64,000 nucleotides of DNA from Sunxiuqinia rutila (GTDB lineage Bacteria; Bacteroidota; Bacteroidia; Bacteroidales; Prolixibacteraceae). Made by a program: the position numbers and the translations under genes. Below the pieces are notes generated by a model. That model made no database searches. It saw nothing but the letters and a program-made list of their open reading frames with translations, and was not told the DNA's origin. Of the stretch, positions 35,178-44,417 are shown in pieces (the first letter of the stretch is position 1; the number at the start of each line of letters is the position of its first letter). Where the stretch lies: assembly GCF_050589705.1 (NCBI RefSeq), contig NZ_JBNGOT010000001.1:470723-534722 (forward strand), written 5' to 3'.

Positions 35178-36626
35178 ATGAATCCGAAGATAGATTGTTT
35201 CATCGCGTTTTCCGGAACTGGGGAAACCCGCCAAACCATTGAATGGTTGAGAAGGTCACCACTGGTTCAGTCGGTATTTGTGTTAAGCCCTCAGCCGGTT
35301 ACGCTGGATGGGGCCGAAACTTTGGTGACGAATCAGCTTTTGGCAACAGACAGTATTCGGCTTATTGCTGAAAAAACAACGGCTTCGTATGCCTTGCTGG
35401 CTTTGCAACCCACCCAGCTGGGAGTGGGGGATTATGCCTTGGAGCGCTTGTTGCAGTTGGCGGAGGCCAGTCAGGCAGCCATGCTTTATGCCGATTATTA
35501 TGAGTTCAAGGAAGGCGGTCGTTCCAATCATCCGGTGATTGATTACCAAGCCGGAAGTTTACGTGATGATTTTAACTTTGGACCAGTTCAGTTTTTCCGG
35601 AAAGAGGTGCTGAAAGCTTTTACCGAAAAAGAGCAGGCCTCTTATCAGCATGCTGGTTATTATGCCTTGCGTTTGCTGGCTTCGAGAATGGGCGAATTGT
35701 GTCGTGTGCCGGAATTTTTGTTTAGCATGACGGAAACGGATACGCGGCTGTCGGGTGAAAAGCAGTTTGACTATGTGAGTGGCAATGCCCGCGAAAAGCA
35801 GGTGGAAATGGAACAGGCTTGTACCGATCATTTGAAGAAAATCGGTGGATTTTTGCAGCCTAATTTCAAATCGGTTGAGTTCTCGGGCGATTTCCCGGTT
35901 GAGGCCACCGTGGTTATTCCTGTTCGTAACCGGATTAAAACCATTCGGGATGCCGTGGATTCGGTGCTGGCCCAAAAAACGAATTTCCCCTTCAACCTGA
36001 TTGTCGTAGATAATCATTCTACGGATGGAACGACTGCCTTGCTTCAGGAATATTCCGATGAACGCTTAATTCACCTGATTCCGGATTCGCTTGATTTGGG
36101 CATTGGCGGATGCTGGAATGAAGCTGTGTTTCACCCCCAATGTGGTCGGTTTGCCGTCCAGCTGGATAGCGATGATTTGTATTTTGATGAAACTAGCTTG
36201 CAACAGGTGGTGGACAAGTTCTATGAAGAAAAATGTGCGATGGTCATTGGCTCGTACCAGATGTGCAACTTTGCCTTGGAAGAAATTCCTCCGGGGCTGA
36301 TTGATCACAAAGAATGGACCCCCGAGAACGGCCCCAATAACGCCTTACGCATTAACGGACTGGGTGCGCCGCGTGCTTTCTATACGCCTGTTTTGCGCGA
36401 AATAAGAATTCCAAACACCAGTTATGGTGAAGATTATGCGGTGGGACTGGCCATTTCCAGAACCTGGAAAATTGGCCGGATTTACCAGGCTATTTACCGT
36501 TGCCGTCGCTGGGAAGACAACTCAGACGCGTCGTTGGACATTGCCAAGCAAAATGCCCACAATGCGTATAAAGACAGCTTGCGCACCTTTGAGCTGAAAG
36601 CCCGTCTGAAAGCGAATCAAAATTAA
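35178..36626 (+). CDS. Two-part GT2-family glycosyltransferase
   Basis: This 482-residue cytoplasmic protein has a C-terminal half (about 245-440) that is a standard GT-A/GT2 domain: ATVVIPVRNRIKTIRDAVDS, LIVVDNHSTDGTTALL, FAVQLDSDDLYFDE with the DxD motif, and GLGAPRAFYTPVL. The N-terminal half (about 1-230) looks like a second, degenerate GT-A fold (SYALLALQPTQLGVGDYAL, MLYADYYEF and FGPVQFFRKEVL) that keeps the order of motifs but lacks a clear DxD. There is no membrane segment. It lies between GHL10 and the DUF4922 gene; the stop codon overlaps the next start by one base (TAATG), which indicates translational coupling. Confidence 0.85.
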   Translation: MNPKIDCFIAFSGTGETRQTIEWLRRSPLVQSVFVLSPQPVTLDGAETLVTNQLLATDSIRLIAEKTTASYALLALQPTQLGVGDYALERLLQLAEASQAAMLYADYYEFKEGGRSNHPVIDYQAGSLRDDFNFGPVQFFRKEVLKAFTEKEQASYQHAGYYALRLLASRMGELCRVPEFLFSMTETDTRLSGEKQFDYVSGNAREKQVEMEQACTDHLKKIGGFLQPNFKSVEFSGDFPVEATVVIPVRNRIKTIRDAVDSVLAQKTNFPFNLIVVDNHSTDGTTALLQEYSDERLIHLIPDSLDLGIGGCWNEAVFHPQCGRFAVQLDSDDLYFDETSLQQVVDKFYEEKCAMVIGSYQMCNFALEEIPPGLIDHKEWTPENGPNNALRINGLGAPRAFYTPVLREIRIPNTSYGEDYAVGLAISRTWKIGRIYQAIYRCRRWEDNSDASLDIAKQNAHNAYKDSLRTFELKARLKANQN

Positions 36627-37600
36627 TGCAGGAATCGGGCATGGAACAGCCGGACTTTGAATTTAGGGTAGATGCCTTGCTGGAGCAGCAAAAGCAAGCA
36701 TGGCCGTTAGCCAAAACCAACTTTTTGGGCTTGCAGCAAGTGCAGTCGCGAACGATTTCGTTTGAGGGGTTTAAGATTCAACTTCAGTTTAACCCGGAGC
36801 GAATTCGGAGTTCTGCCGCCAAAACCGATGCCCGTTCCATTCAGCAACGCGCTTGTTTTTTATGTGCCAACAGTCGTCCACCTGAACAGCGTGGACTGTC
36901 GTTTGGCAATGATTATACGGTGTTGATTAATCCTTTCCCGATTTTCGAGAAGCACTTGACCATTCCTCTGAATCGTCATTTGCCGCAGGAAATAGCCACT
37001 TATTTCCCCGATTTACTGGAGTTGAGCCGGCAATTACCGGAGTATACCGTCTTTTACAACGGCCCCAAATGCGGGGCTTCCGCGCCGGATCATTTCCACT
37101 TTCAGGCCGGCAATCATCAGTTGATGCCCATCAATTCTGAAATTGAAGATGTGGCCAACCGTTGGGGCGAAGTCCTTTTTCAGGATGAAAAGACCCGCCT
37201 TGTGGGTGTTGGGGGGAACTATCTTCGGAAACTGCTTTATTTCCGGTCGGCATCAAAGGAAGCCCTGCAAGTCCAGATGAACCGGATACGCGGTTTTCTG
37301 GATGAACGGGGGCAGGATGGTGAGCCGATGATGAATCTGCTGGCCAACTACCGGGCGAATCAATGGGAACTGAATCTCTTTCCGAGAGATCAGCAACGCC
37401 CGAGACAGTTTTTTGCTGAAGGGGGCGGCCAAATTTTGATGAGTCCGGCTTCGGTAGAAATGGGGGGGCTGGTTATTTTACCCCGAAAGGAAGATTTTGA
37501 ACAACTGACTGCCGATGACTTACGCGACATCTACGGACAAGTATCGATTAATGACACGGATTTTGAGGAGTTAAAAGCTAAGATAAAACAAAGGCCTTAG
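36626..37600 (+). CDS. DUF4922 protein, HIT-like phosphorylase fold
   Basis: This 324-residue cytoplasmic protein is assigned to DUF4922. Features are a CxxC pair in RACFLCANSRP (possible zinc site), INPFPIFEKHLTIPLNRH, and CGASAPDHFHFQAGNH with an HxHxQ motif like the catalytic triad of HIT, Ap4A phosphorylase and GDP-L-galactose phosphorylase proteins. Those enzymes attack a nucleotide-phosphate bond through a histidine. A nucleotidyl transfer or phosphorolysis on an NDP-sugar is thus plausible next to a glycosyltransferase; the actual reaction is unknown. Start overlaps the GT2 stop. Full length compared with relatives. Confidence 0.8.
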   Translation: MQESGMEQPDFEFRVDALLEQQKQAWPLAKTNFLGLQQVQSRTISFEGFKIQLQFNPERIRSSAAKTDARSIQQRACFLCANSRPPEQRGLSFGNDYTVLINPFPIFEKHLTIPLNRHLPQEIATYFPDLLELSRQLPEYTVFYNGPKCGASAPDHFHFQAGNHQLMPINSEIEDVANRWGEVLFQDEKTRLVGVGGNYLRKLLYFRSASKEALQVQMNRIRGFLDERGQDGEPMMNLLANYRANQWELNLFPRDQQRPRQFFAEGGGQILMSPASVEMGGLVILPRKEDFEQLTADDLRDIYGQVSINDTDFEELKAKIKQRP

Positions 37601-37624
37601 TGACAGGCCCGAAAAAAACGAACG

Positions 37625-38959
37625 ATGATGAACAAGCAACCTGAAATTGAAGTCGGTATTCTGGCCGAAAAAAAGATCACTTTTGAGTTAGACGGTAACT
37701 ATGCTTTGCCCAATGGGCTTTTGGGATCGCGTTTCGAAGCAAGTTTACTGAACGGTGAAATTGAATTGACCACTGCGGACGGAACAAGCCTGAAAGGACG
37801 GGAGTTTATTTTTCAAGCCAACTCTCCGGCGGATTCCTTTTTGTTGGAGGATGTCATCATTGGGATCGATTTTCACTGGGAGCAAAAGGAAAATCAACGT
37901 TTTTGCGGTGACCTGAAATTGCTGGTTGAGGCGGGCAAGGTACGGGCTGTCAACCGGGTTCCTTTGGAAGAATACTTGCGTTCGGTCATTTCTTCGGAAA
38001 TGAGTGCGACCAGTTCTCCCGAGCTGCTGAAGGCGCATGCCGTGATTTCGCGTAGCTGGTTGCTGGCTCAAATCGAAAAAAGCAAACAACTTAAAGCCCG
38101 GGCAACAAACTATCAAACCAGCGTGCAAACCGATGACGAATTGATTCGCTGGTACGATCGCGAGGATCATACTTTGTTTGATGTGTGTGCTGATGATCAT
38201 TGTCAGCGCTACCAGGGAATTACTAAAATTATAAGTGATAAGGCCAGCCAGGCAATTGATGAAACCCTGGGCGAAGTGCTGTTGCTGAATGAGGACATTT
38301 GTGACGCCCGTTTCTCTAAATGTTGTGGGGGAATTTCGGAGAATTTTGAGAATGTATGGGAACCGGTTTACCACAGTTACCTGACGAAAGTGGTTGATTC
38401 GGATCAAGCGGAAACAACCTGTGTGGATTTGCGGAAAGAGGATGAAGCTGACAAATGGATTCGGAGCAGCCCTCCCGCATTCTGCAATACCGATGACAAG
38501 CAGGTGCTGTCGCAGGTTCTTCCCGATTTTGACCAGGCAACGGCCGACTTTTATCGTTGGCAGGTGGAGTATTCGCAAGAAGAACTTTCAGCTTTGATTC
38601 GCAAAAAAACGGGAATTGATTTTGGTCAGCTGATCCGGCTAGAACCGGTTGAACGTGGACACTCATCGCGTTTGATCAAACTCAAAATTACGGGTACCCA
38701 ACGAACCATGACAATTGGAAAGGAGTTGGAAATTCGGCGTGCCTTGTCCGAGTCACACCTGTATAGTTCGGCTTTTGTTGTTGATCACTTGGATGAAGAA
38801 GAAGGGATCCCTCAGCGCTTTCGTTTGATTGGAGCGGGATGGGGACATGGCGTAGGTCTTTGTCAGATTGGTGCCGCGGTTATGGGGGAGAAGGGCTATG
38901 ACTACCAGGCTATTTTGAAACATTACTTTCGCGGGGCGCAGTTGAAAAAACGCTATTAA
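37625..38959 (+). CDS. SpoIID/LytB-domain protein without signal peptide
   Basis: This 444-residue protein carries the SpoIID core: VPLEEYLRSVISSEMSATS with the catalytic-type Glu, LLKAHAVISRSWLLAQIEK, LGEVLLLNEDICDARFSKCCGG, and the C-terminal GAGWGHGVGLCQIGAAVMG. SpoIID is a lytic transglycosylase that cuts glycan strands already stripped of stem peptides. The N-terminus (MMNKQPEIEVGILAEKKITF) has no signal peptide or membrane helix, so the protein is predicted to stay in the cytoplasm, unlike the sporulation enzyme. It is 24 bp after the DUF4922 gene. An insertion between core blocks (about 180-330) adds cysteine-containing loops. Confidence 0.88.
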   Translation: MMNKQPEIEVGILAEKKITFELDGNYALPNGLLGSRFEASLLNGEIELTTADGTSLKGREFIFQANSPADSFLLEDVIIGIDFHWEQKENQRFCGDLKLLVEAGKVRAVNRVPLEEYLRSVISSEMSATSSPELLKAHAVISRSWLLAQIEKSKQLKARATNYQTSVQTDDELIRWYDREDHTLFDVCADDHCQRYQGITKIISDKASQAIDETLGEVLLLNEDICDARFSKCCGGISENFENVWEPVYHSYLTKVVDSDQAETTCVDLRKEDEADKWIRSSPPAFCNTDDKQVLSQVLPDFDQATADFYRWQVEYSQEELSALIRKKTGIDFGQLIRLEPVERGHSSRLIKLKITGTQRTMTIGKELEIRRALSESHLYSSAFVVDHLDEEEGIPQRFRLIGAGWGHGVGLCQIGAAVMGEKGYDYQAILKHYFRGAQLKKRY

Positions 38960-39102
38960 CTTTTGCTGAAGTTGTTGCATCCAGTTTGGTGACCGAGTAA
39001 AGTGTGTCTGACCGGAGCCTCAGTCGGAAACTGGCTTGATCATCTAATAGAACAATAAAAAATTATTATTTTACAGACTTATCCTAACGAAAATCTTTCT
39101 TC

Positions 39103-40380
39103 ATGAAAAAAGCAACCACTCGCAATGCCTGGGCATGGATCCCCTCTTTGTATTTCGCCGAAGGCTTACCCTATGTTTTTGTGATGACCGTGTCGGTAAT
39201 TATGTACAAACGGTTGGATATTTCCAATACCGACATTGCTTTATATACCAGTTGGTTGTATTTGCCCTGGGTAATTAAGCCGATCTGGAGCCCAATTGTG
39301 GACAACCTGCGAACCAAGCGGTTTTGGATTATCAGTATGCAGCTGGTGGTTGGTGCGGCGCTGGCCGGAGTGGCCTTTACTCTGCCCATGGCAAACTTTT
39401 TTCAGTACAGTTTGGCTTTTCTTTGGCTAATGGCTTTTAGTTCAGCTACGCATGATATTGCTGCTGACGGGTTTTACATGTTGGGATTGTCGAAACATGA
39501 TCAGGCTTTTTTTGTGGGAATTCGCAATACCTTTTATCGGTTTGCCATGTTGGCCGGCCAAGGACCGCTGGTCATTCTGGCGGGGCACATGGAAAGCATT
39601 ACTGAAAATACCTCCTGGGCCTGGAGTATTACCTTTTTTATTTTTGCCGCTCTTTTTGCTGCTTTTTGTTTGTGGCACCTGTTTATTTTGCCCTATCCAA
39701 CAAGTGATGCCAAACGCGAGCATCAAAGTATCAAGGAGGTGATGCGTGAGTTTGTAGGAACCTTTACCTCTTTTTTTAAAAAAGAAGGCATTGGAGTGGC
39801 CCTTATTTTTATTCTGGTTTTTCGTTTGGGTGAAGCGCAACTGGTGAAGCTGGCATCTCCTTTCTTGCTGGATGACCTGGCCGAAGGCGGTCTGGCGCTA
39901 ACCACCAGTAACATTGGCTTTGTGTATGGAACAGCCGGTATTATTGCTTTAACGATAGGTGGAATTCTGGGTGGAATAGCCGTGTCGAAGCATGGGATTA
40001 AAGCGTGGCTTTGGCCCATGGTACTGGCCATGAACCTACCCAACCTGGTCTATGTGTTTTTGGCTTTCATGCAAACGCAAAACCTGGCCGTTATTACGGC
40101 ATCGGTCGTGGTAGAGCAGTTTGGCTACGGCTTTGGTTTTACGGCATACATGCTTTTTATGATTTACCTATCGGAAGGCAAGCACAAAACGGCGCACTAT
40201 GCTTTATGTACGGGATTTATGGCTTTAGGGATGATGTTGCCGGGTATGGTCAGTGGCTGGATTCAAGAGCTGATCGGGTATCAGTACTTCTTTGTGTGGG
40301 TAATGGTTTGTACCATTCCAGGATTCATTATTATCAACTTCCTGAAGATTGATCCCAAATTTGGAACCAAGGAAAACTAA
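39103..40380 (+). CDS. AmpG-like MFS permease
   Basis: This 425-residue permease has 12 predicted membrane segments of the AmpG/PAT branch: WIPSLYFAEGLPYVFVMTVS, the loop YLPWVIKPIWSPIVDNLRTK, FSSATHDIAADGFYMLGL and GLLVILAG-type helices in the middle (here AGQGPLVILAGHM). AmpG carries GlcNAc-anhydro-muropeptides from periplasm to cytoplasm; PAT relatives carry acetyl-CoA or sugars. It lies 143 bp after the SpoIID gene on the same strand and probably belongs to the same functional group, importing products of the GHL10 glycosidase. Substrate is inferred. A strong terminator follows. Confidence 0.85.
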   Translation: MKKATTRNAWAWIPSLYFAEGLPYVFVMTVSVIMYKRLDISNTDIALYTSWLYLPWVIKPIWSPIVDNLRTKRFWIISMQLVVGAALAGVAFTLPMANFFQYSLAFLWLMAFSSATHDIAADGFYMLGLSKHDQAFFVGIRNTFYRFAMLAGQGPLVILAGHMESITENTSWAWSITFFIFAALFAAFCLWHLFILPYPTSDAKREHQSIKEVMREFVGTFTSFFKKEGIGVALIFILVFRLGEAQLVKLASPFLLDDLAEGGLALTTSNIGFVYGTAGIIALTIGGILGGIAVSKHGIKAWLWPMVLAMNLPNLVYVFLAFMQTQNLAVITASVVVEQFGYGFGFTAYMLFMIYLSEGKHKTAHYALCTGFMALGMMLPGMVSGWIQELIGYQYFFVWVMVCTIPGFIIINFLKIDPKFGTKEN

Positions 40381-40417
40381 AAAAAAACAGCCGTTGAAGT
40401 TCTCAACGGCTGTTTTT
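40381..40417. terminator. Bidirectional terminator after the AmpG-like gene
   Basis: AAAACAGCCGTTGA (40384-40397) and TCAACGGCTGTTTT (40403-40416) form a 14-bp perfect stem, flanked by A and T runs so that it works on both strands for the convergent genes. Confidence 0.92.
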
Positions 40418-40447
40418 TTGATATTCTAACGGTTGCTAACCACCCAT

Positions 40448-41326
40448 TTATTTTGTGAACTTGGCATTGTTGAGGAATTCGAAGCTTTTTTCAACACTGA
40501 TGATTGGTGCGTAGTTGTAGCGTTCTACTTCCACAATGTAATCAGTCATGCCAGCTTTTTTAGCCATTTTAAAGGCCGGTTTGAAATCCATTTTTCCACT
40601 GGCACCCAATTCTTCTACATCTTTTACATGATACAATTCAAAGCGGCCCGGATATTTTTTGAAGTAATCCACGGCATTTTTACCACCTTCCTGAATCCAG
40701 TATAAGTCCAGTTCGAACATCACTTTGTCAGGATCTGTATTTTCCAGTAAAACATCGTAGAAAATGTGTCCGTCAAGCACGGTTTCAAATTCCTGGGCGT
40801 GGTTGTGGTAACCAAAACGGATTCCGGCAGCATTGCATTTTTCGCCCACTTTATTGTAATATTCGCAGTATTGTTTCAGTACTTCCAGGTCTTCGTAGGC
40901 ATCGCGTCCCATCGAAGGTTTTACAATCCATTTGGCTCCGGCGGCTTTGTGTGCAGCAATACAGGTGTCCCACCATTCCATGGCTTTATCCCATTCTCCT
41001 TTTTTGGGCAGGTTAATACCGGTGTGTGATCCTCTCATCGACATGCCGTTTTTTTCAAGCAAAGCTTTGAATTTAGCGGGCTCCATGCCATAGAATTTGC
41101 CGTCGTTGTAACCGGCAGCTTCAACAAATGAATAACCGATTTCGCCAAGTTTGGCAATGGTTGCGGCAGGATCTTTCCCCATGTCATCACGTACTGACCA
41201 AAGTTGAATACCGATTTGTTTTTCTTTTTTGGAATTGTTTTTTTCTCCGGCAAAAACCGATGTGGTAAACGCAACCAGAATTACTGCAAGCAAAATACTT
41301 TTTGCCTTCAAATTTACATGTGTCAT
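40448..41326 (-). CDS. Exported sugar phosphate isomerase/epimerase-like TIM barrel
   Basis: This 292-residue protein of the xylose-isomerase-like TIM-barrel (AP endonuclease 2) fold has a signal peptide (LLAVILVAFTTSVFAGE). Motifs are IGIQLWSVRDDM, IGYSFVEAAGYND, GIRFGYHNHAQEFE, VMFELDLYWI (metal Glu/Asp), ELYHVKDVEE and YIVEVERYNY; the His/Glu/Asp set would bind a divalent metal. Periplasmic members in Bacteroidota have been linked to 3-keto-glycoside metabolism, so an epimerase or lyase on an oxidised sugar is as likely as a simple isomerase. Monocistronic, divergent from the receptor gene. Confidence 0.88.
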   Translation of the reverse strand: MTHVNLKAKSILLAVILVAFTTSVFAGEKNNSKKEKQIGIQLWSVRDDMGKDPAATIAKLGEIGYSFVEAAGYNDGKFYGMEPAKFKALLEKNGMSMRGSHTGINLPKKGEWDKAMEWWDTCIAAHKAAGAKWIVKPSMGRDAYEDLEVLKQYCEYYNKVGEKCNAAGIRFGYHNHAQEFETVLDGHIFYDVLLENTDPDKVMFELDLYWIQEGGKNAVDYFKKYPGRFELYHVKDVEELGASGKMDFKPAFKMAKKAGMTDYIVEVERYNYAPIISVEKSFEFLNNAKFTK

Positions 41327-41373
41327 TCTAAATGATTTAATAGATTATCGTTGATAAAAATTAGTTGTATGGA

Positions 41374-41381
41374 CAAATATA
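41374..41381 (-). promoter_or_regulatory. Probable -7 promoter element of the isomerase-like gene
   Basis: The minus strand reads TATATTTG, an exact match to the Bacteroidota TAnnTTTG element, 47 bp before the ATG. No clear TTG partner lies 19-21 nt further upstream, so the promoter may need an activator. Confidence 0.45.
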
Positions 41382-41557
41382 GTTAAAAAGATTTTTCAGC
41401 TTGGAGATACTGCCATGCCATTTGGTTCCGGAAATAAGTGGTTCCTCCTTCAATTTCCCGGTGTTTACAAACATTAACATTAAAAGAGCAAGAGGTATTT
41501 AAACTATCTGCGCTATTTGATGTCGTAGAACATATAGAAACGAAAAAGAATTTACGA

Positions 41558-44020
41558 ATGAATTTTAGAAAAATACTTTTAGGCACATTGGTGTTTTTGA
41601 ACCTGTCAGCGGCAGCCCAGCCACCAGAGAAGAGCGCGAATACAATTGAATTGAAGGCAATTGTGAAGGGACAGATTGTTGATGCTCAGACGAAGCAAAG
41701 TATGGAATATGCCAATGTTTCTATCTTCAACCCCGCGGATTCGTCCTTGGTGTCCGGGGGAATAACCGACAGCAATGGTGAATTTGAGATTCGAAAAATT
41801 GATTTCGGAACCTATTATATTGAAGCAAATTTCATCGGGTTCAACAAAACACGGATAAACAATGTGCGGATCGGTTCCGGCAATCGGCACCTTGATCTGG
41901 GAGTTATTGAACTGGAACCTTCAACCCAGGAAATTGGGGCTGTAAATGTTGTGGCTGATCGTTCGCGGATCGAATACAAAATTGATAAAAAGGTGATTAA
42001 TGTAAGTCAGGATATCAATGCTGCCGGCGGAACGGCCGTTGATGTGCTGGAGAATACGCCTTCGGTAGAAGTGGATATTGAGGGGAACGTTAGTCTGCGT
42101 GGATCGGGAAGCTTCACCGTTCTTATTGATGGCAAACCGAGTGTGCTGGAAGGGAGTGATGCTTTGCGCCAATTGCCGGCATCGGTCATCGAGAACATTG
42201 AAATTATCACCAATCCTTCCGCAAAGTATGATCCTGACGGGATGGCCGGTATTATTAATGTGGTCATGAAAAAGAATGTTCTTTCAGGTTTTAACGGGAT
42301 TATGAATGCCATGGTGGGCACCCGCGACAAATACCGCACCGACCTCACATTGAATTACAAGACCCGAAAAACCAACCTCTTTTTTGGGGCCGATTTTAGC
42401 GATGAAACCTTTTATGGTTCGGGCGACTCCTACCGGGAAACTTATTTACAGGATACAACCAAGTTTTTAATTGCTGACGGAACCCGTGACTATGCACGTA
42501 GTGGACATCGGTTTAAAGGAGGAATCGATCTGTTCCTGACCGATTTGTCAACCCTGACTTTCTCGGGAACTTATGGGGAATACGGCCGAAAACGCGGAGG
42601 TGAAAGCCGGATTCATGAATATACCGATCCTGCAGGTTTGGATTTGTATTCCGTTGAATTTGATGATTCGGAACGAACAGGAACGTATTGGAACTCGAAT
42701 ATTAACTTTCAGCAAAAGTTTAACGAAGACGGAACACACAAATTGCAAGCCTTATTTTATTACTCGAACAGTGTGGGCGATGATTTTGAGTTCGAAGATG
42801 AGTACATTACTAATTCAGATTTTGAGCGTACTGGAGGCTACCTGGCTCGGGTGAGAACCATTGAAGAGGAGGATGAAGATGAATACCGGATTGAGTTGGA
42901 TTATACAAAGCCGGTGGGTGACGACGGGCGTTTTGAAGCCGGTTTACAAACCCGTATTGATCGCGAATTTGAAGATTACTCCTTCAATGATTGGGATGAT
43001 GATGCAAACGACTACATCGATAACCCCAAATATTCCAGCTCGCAGCACTTTAAGCGCGACATCATCAGCGGGTATTCCACTTTTGCCAACAATTTTGGGA
43101 GCTTTAGTTACCAGCTGGGTTTGCGTGGTGAATATACCAACCGAAGCATTGCACATGAGAAAGCTGAAACTCCCGCCGAAATTAATCGCTTCGACCTTTT
43201 TCCTACAGCCCACTTTTCCTATAAGTTTTTAAATGACATTCAGCTAATGACAAGCTACAGCCGTCGGATTGACCGGCCGGGCGGTCGTGATCTGGACCCA
43301 TTTCCAAACTATTATAACCGATATACCATTCGGTATGGAAATCCGGAGTTGAAACCGGAATACACCGATTCGTATGAATTGGGGCTGATGAAAAGCTATG
43401 GCAAATCATTTGTTTCCTTGGAAGGATTTTATCGGGTAACCAATAATCTTATTACGCAGGTTACCCAGTTGGGGGATGATGGTATTTTTTACATCAACAC
43501 AGAGAATATGAATAATGATTTTTCACTGGGGTCGGAGATCATGGGAAATCTCAATATTCAGGATTGGTTGATTTTTAATGGTAGTTTTTCAGTTTATCGC
43601 TATCGCTTGGAAGGCGAGGTGCTTGGTGAATCAATTGACCGTAAGAGTACCAACTACACCGGACGTTTGAATACGACGGTGAAGCTGAATTCAAATTCGC
43701 GCTTTCAATTGACAGGCTATTACCGGGGACCATCGGTTTCGGCGCAGGGGGAAAGTTCAAGCTTTTTCTTTACCAACCTGTCTTATCGCCAGGATTTGAT
43801 GAAAAAGAAATTGACGGCTACCCTCAGCTTACGTGATGTATTTGGAACCATGAAGTTCGAGCGCACTTCCCGAGGTGTTGACTTTTATAATGTATATAAG
43901 CGCGAACGTGAGTCGCAGGTTGTAACTTTAACCTTGAGTTACAAAATCAATAACTACAAGTTAGAGCGCAACGGTGGCGATGGAACACGCGAAATAGATT
44001 ATGACGACGGTGGATTTTAG
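41558..44020 (+). CDS. Outer-membrane beta-barrel receptor (OMP_b-brl family)
   Basis: This 820-residue TonB-dependent-receptor-like protein starts at the ATG giving MNFRKILLGTLVFLNLSAAAQ; the frame is open 120 bp further upstream but that stretch is not signal-like. Then come a carboxypeptidase-regulatory-like domain (VKGQIVDAQTKQSMEYANVS), a plug (VDVLENTPSVEVDIEGNVSL, SFTVLIDGKPSVL and ITNPSAKYDPDGMAGIINVV), and a barrel of the outer-membrane protein beta-barrel family (PF14905-like) with many aromatic/acidic strand ends. There is no SusD partner, so it is not a classical SusC. It may import an iron complex, peptide or small glycan. Monocistronic with its own terminator. Confidence 0.9.
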   Translation: MNFRKILLGTLVFLNLSAAAQPPEKSANTIELKAIVKGQIVDAQTKQSMEYANVSIFNPADSSLVSGGITDSNGEFEIRKIDFGTYYIEANFIGFNKTRINNVRIGSGNRHLDLGVIELEPSTQEIGAVNVVADRSRIEYKIDKKVINVSQDINAAGGTAVDVLENTPSVEVDIEGNVSLRGSGSFTVLIDGKPSVLEGSDALRQLPASVIENIEIITNPSAKYDPDGMAGIINVVMKKNVLSGFNGIMNAMVGTRDKYRTDLTLNYKTRKTNLFFGADFSDETFYGSGDSYRETYLQDTTKFLIADGTRDYARSGHRFKGGIDLFLTDLSTLTFSGTYGEYGRKRGGESRIHEYTDPAGLDLYSVEFDDSERTGTYWNSNINFQQKFNEDGTHKLQALFYYSNSVGDDFEFEDEYITNSDFERTGGYLARVRTIEEEDEDEYRIELDYTKPVGDDGRFEAGLQTRIDREFEDYSFNDWDDDANDYIDNPKYSSSQHFKRDIISGYSTFANNFGSFSYQLGLRGEYTNRSIAHEKAETPAEINRFDLFPTAHFSYKFLNDIQLMTSYSRRIDRPGGRDLDPFPNYYNRYTIRYGNPELKPEYTDSYELGLMKSYGKSFVSLEGFYRVTNNLITQVTQLGDDGIFYINTENMNNDFSLGSEIMGNLNIQDWLIFNGSFSVYRYRLEGEVLGESIDRKSTNYTGRLNTTVKLNSNSRFQLTGYYRGPSVSAQGESSSFFFTNLSYRQDLMKKKLTATLSLRDVFGTMKFERTSRGVDFYNVYKRERESQVVTLTLSYKINNYKLERNGGDGTREIDYDDGGF

Positions 44021-44048
44021 TTTTATTAATCTTTGGGTTTAAATTAAG

Positions 44049-44075
44049 GAGGAGGTCAGTTGGCCTCCTTTTTTT
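44049..44075 (+). terminator. Intrinsic terminator of the beta-barrel receptor gene
   Basis: AGGAGG (44050-44055) pairs with CCTCCT (44064-44069), followed by seven Ts. Confidence 0.8.
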
Positions 44076-44325
44076 GTGTCTGTGTTTATCGAGAAAGTTG
44101 TGTTATGATTTCTTTTTTTGACTGTTGGTGATTGGCTAGTCAAAGGCACGGTAAGGCAAATTTTGTTTGGCTATCGGGTTTGAATATCACTACTTTTTTT
44201 ATCCTTGTTTGTCTTGCGTGCTGAGTTGGTTGTTCTGCGGGTATGATCATTTGAAGACTTCGTTGTTTGATAGGAATAGGGCCTATGTTCATTATTTATT
44301 GAGGAAGAGGAAATTATATTGTAGA

Positions 44326-44359
44326 GCATACTTTTGAAAAAAAGTAGCGAAAGTATTGC
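44326..44359. promoter_or_regulatory. Inverted repeat upstream of ROK gene 1
   Basis: TACTTTT-GAA-AAAAGTA is nested in a wider GCATACTTT...AAAGTATTGC repeat, about 60 bp before the ROK start. A matching structure with changed but still complementary bases lies before ROK gene 2 (51100-51132). It is a good candidate for the ROK operator or a conserved leader hairpin. The remaining sequence between the receptor terminator and this site (about 250 bp) shows no gene. Confidence 0.55.
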
Positions 44360-44417
44360 GTGTAATTTGAAAAATCTATAGAACTTATCTCTCGATGACA
44401 GAATTTTACTAAACAAA

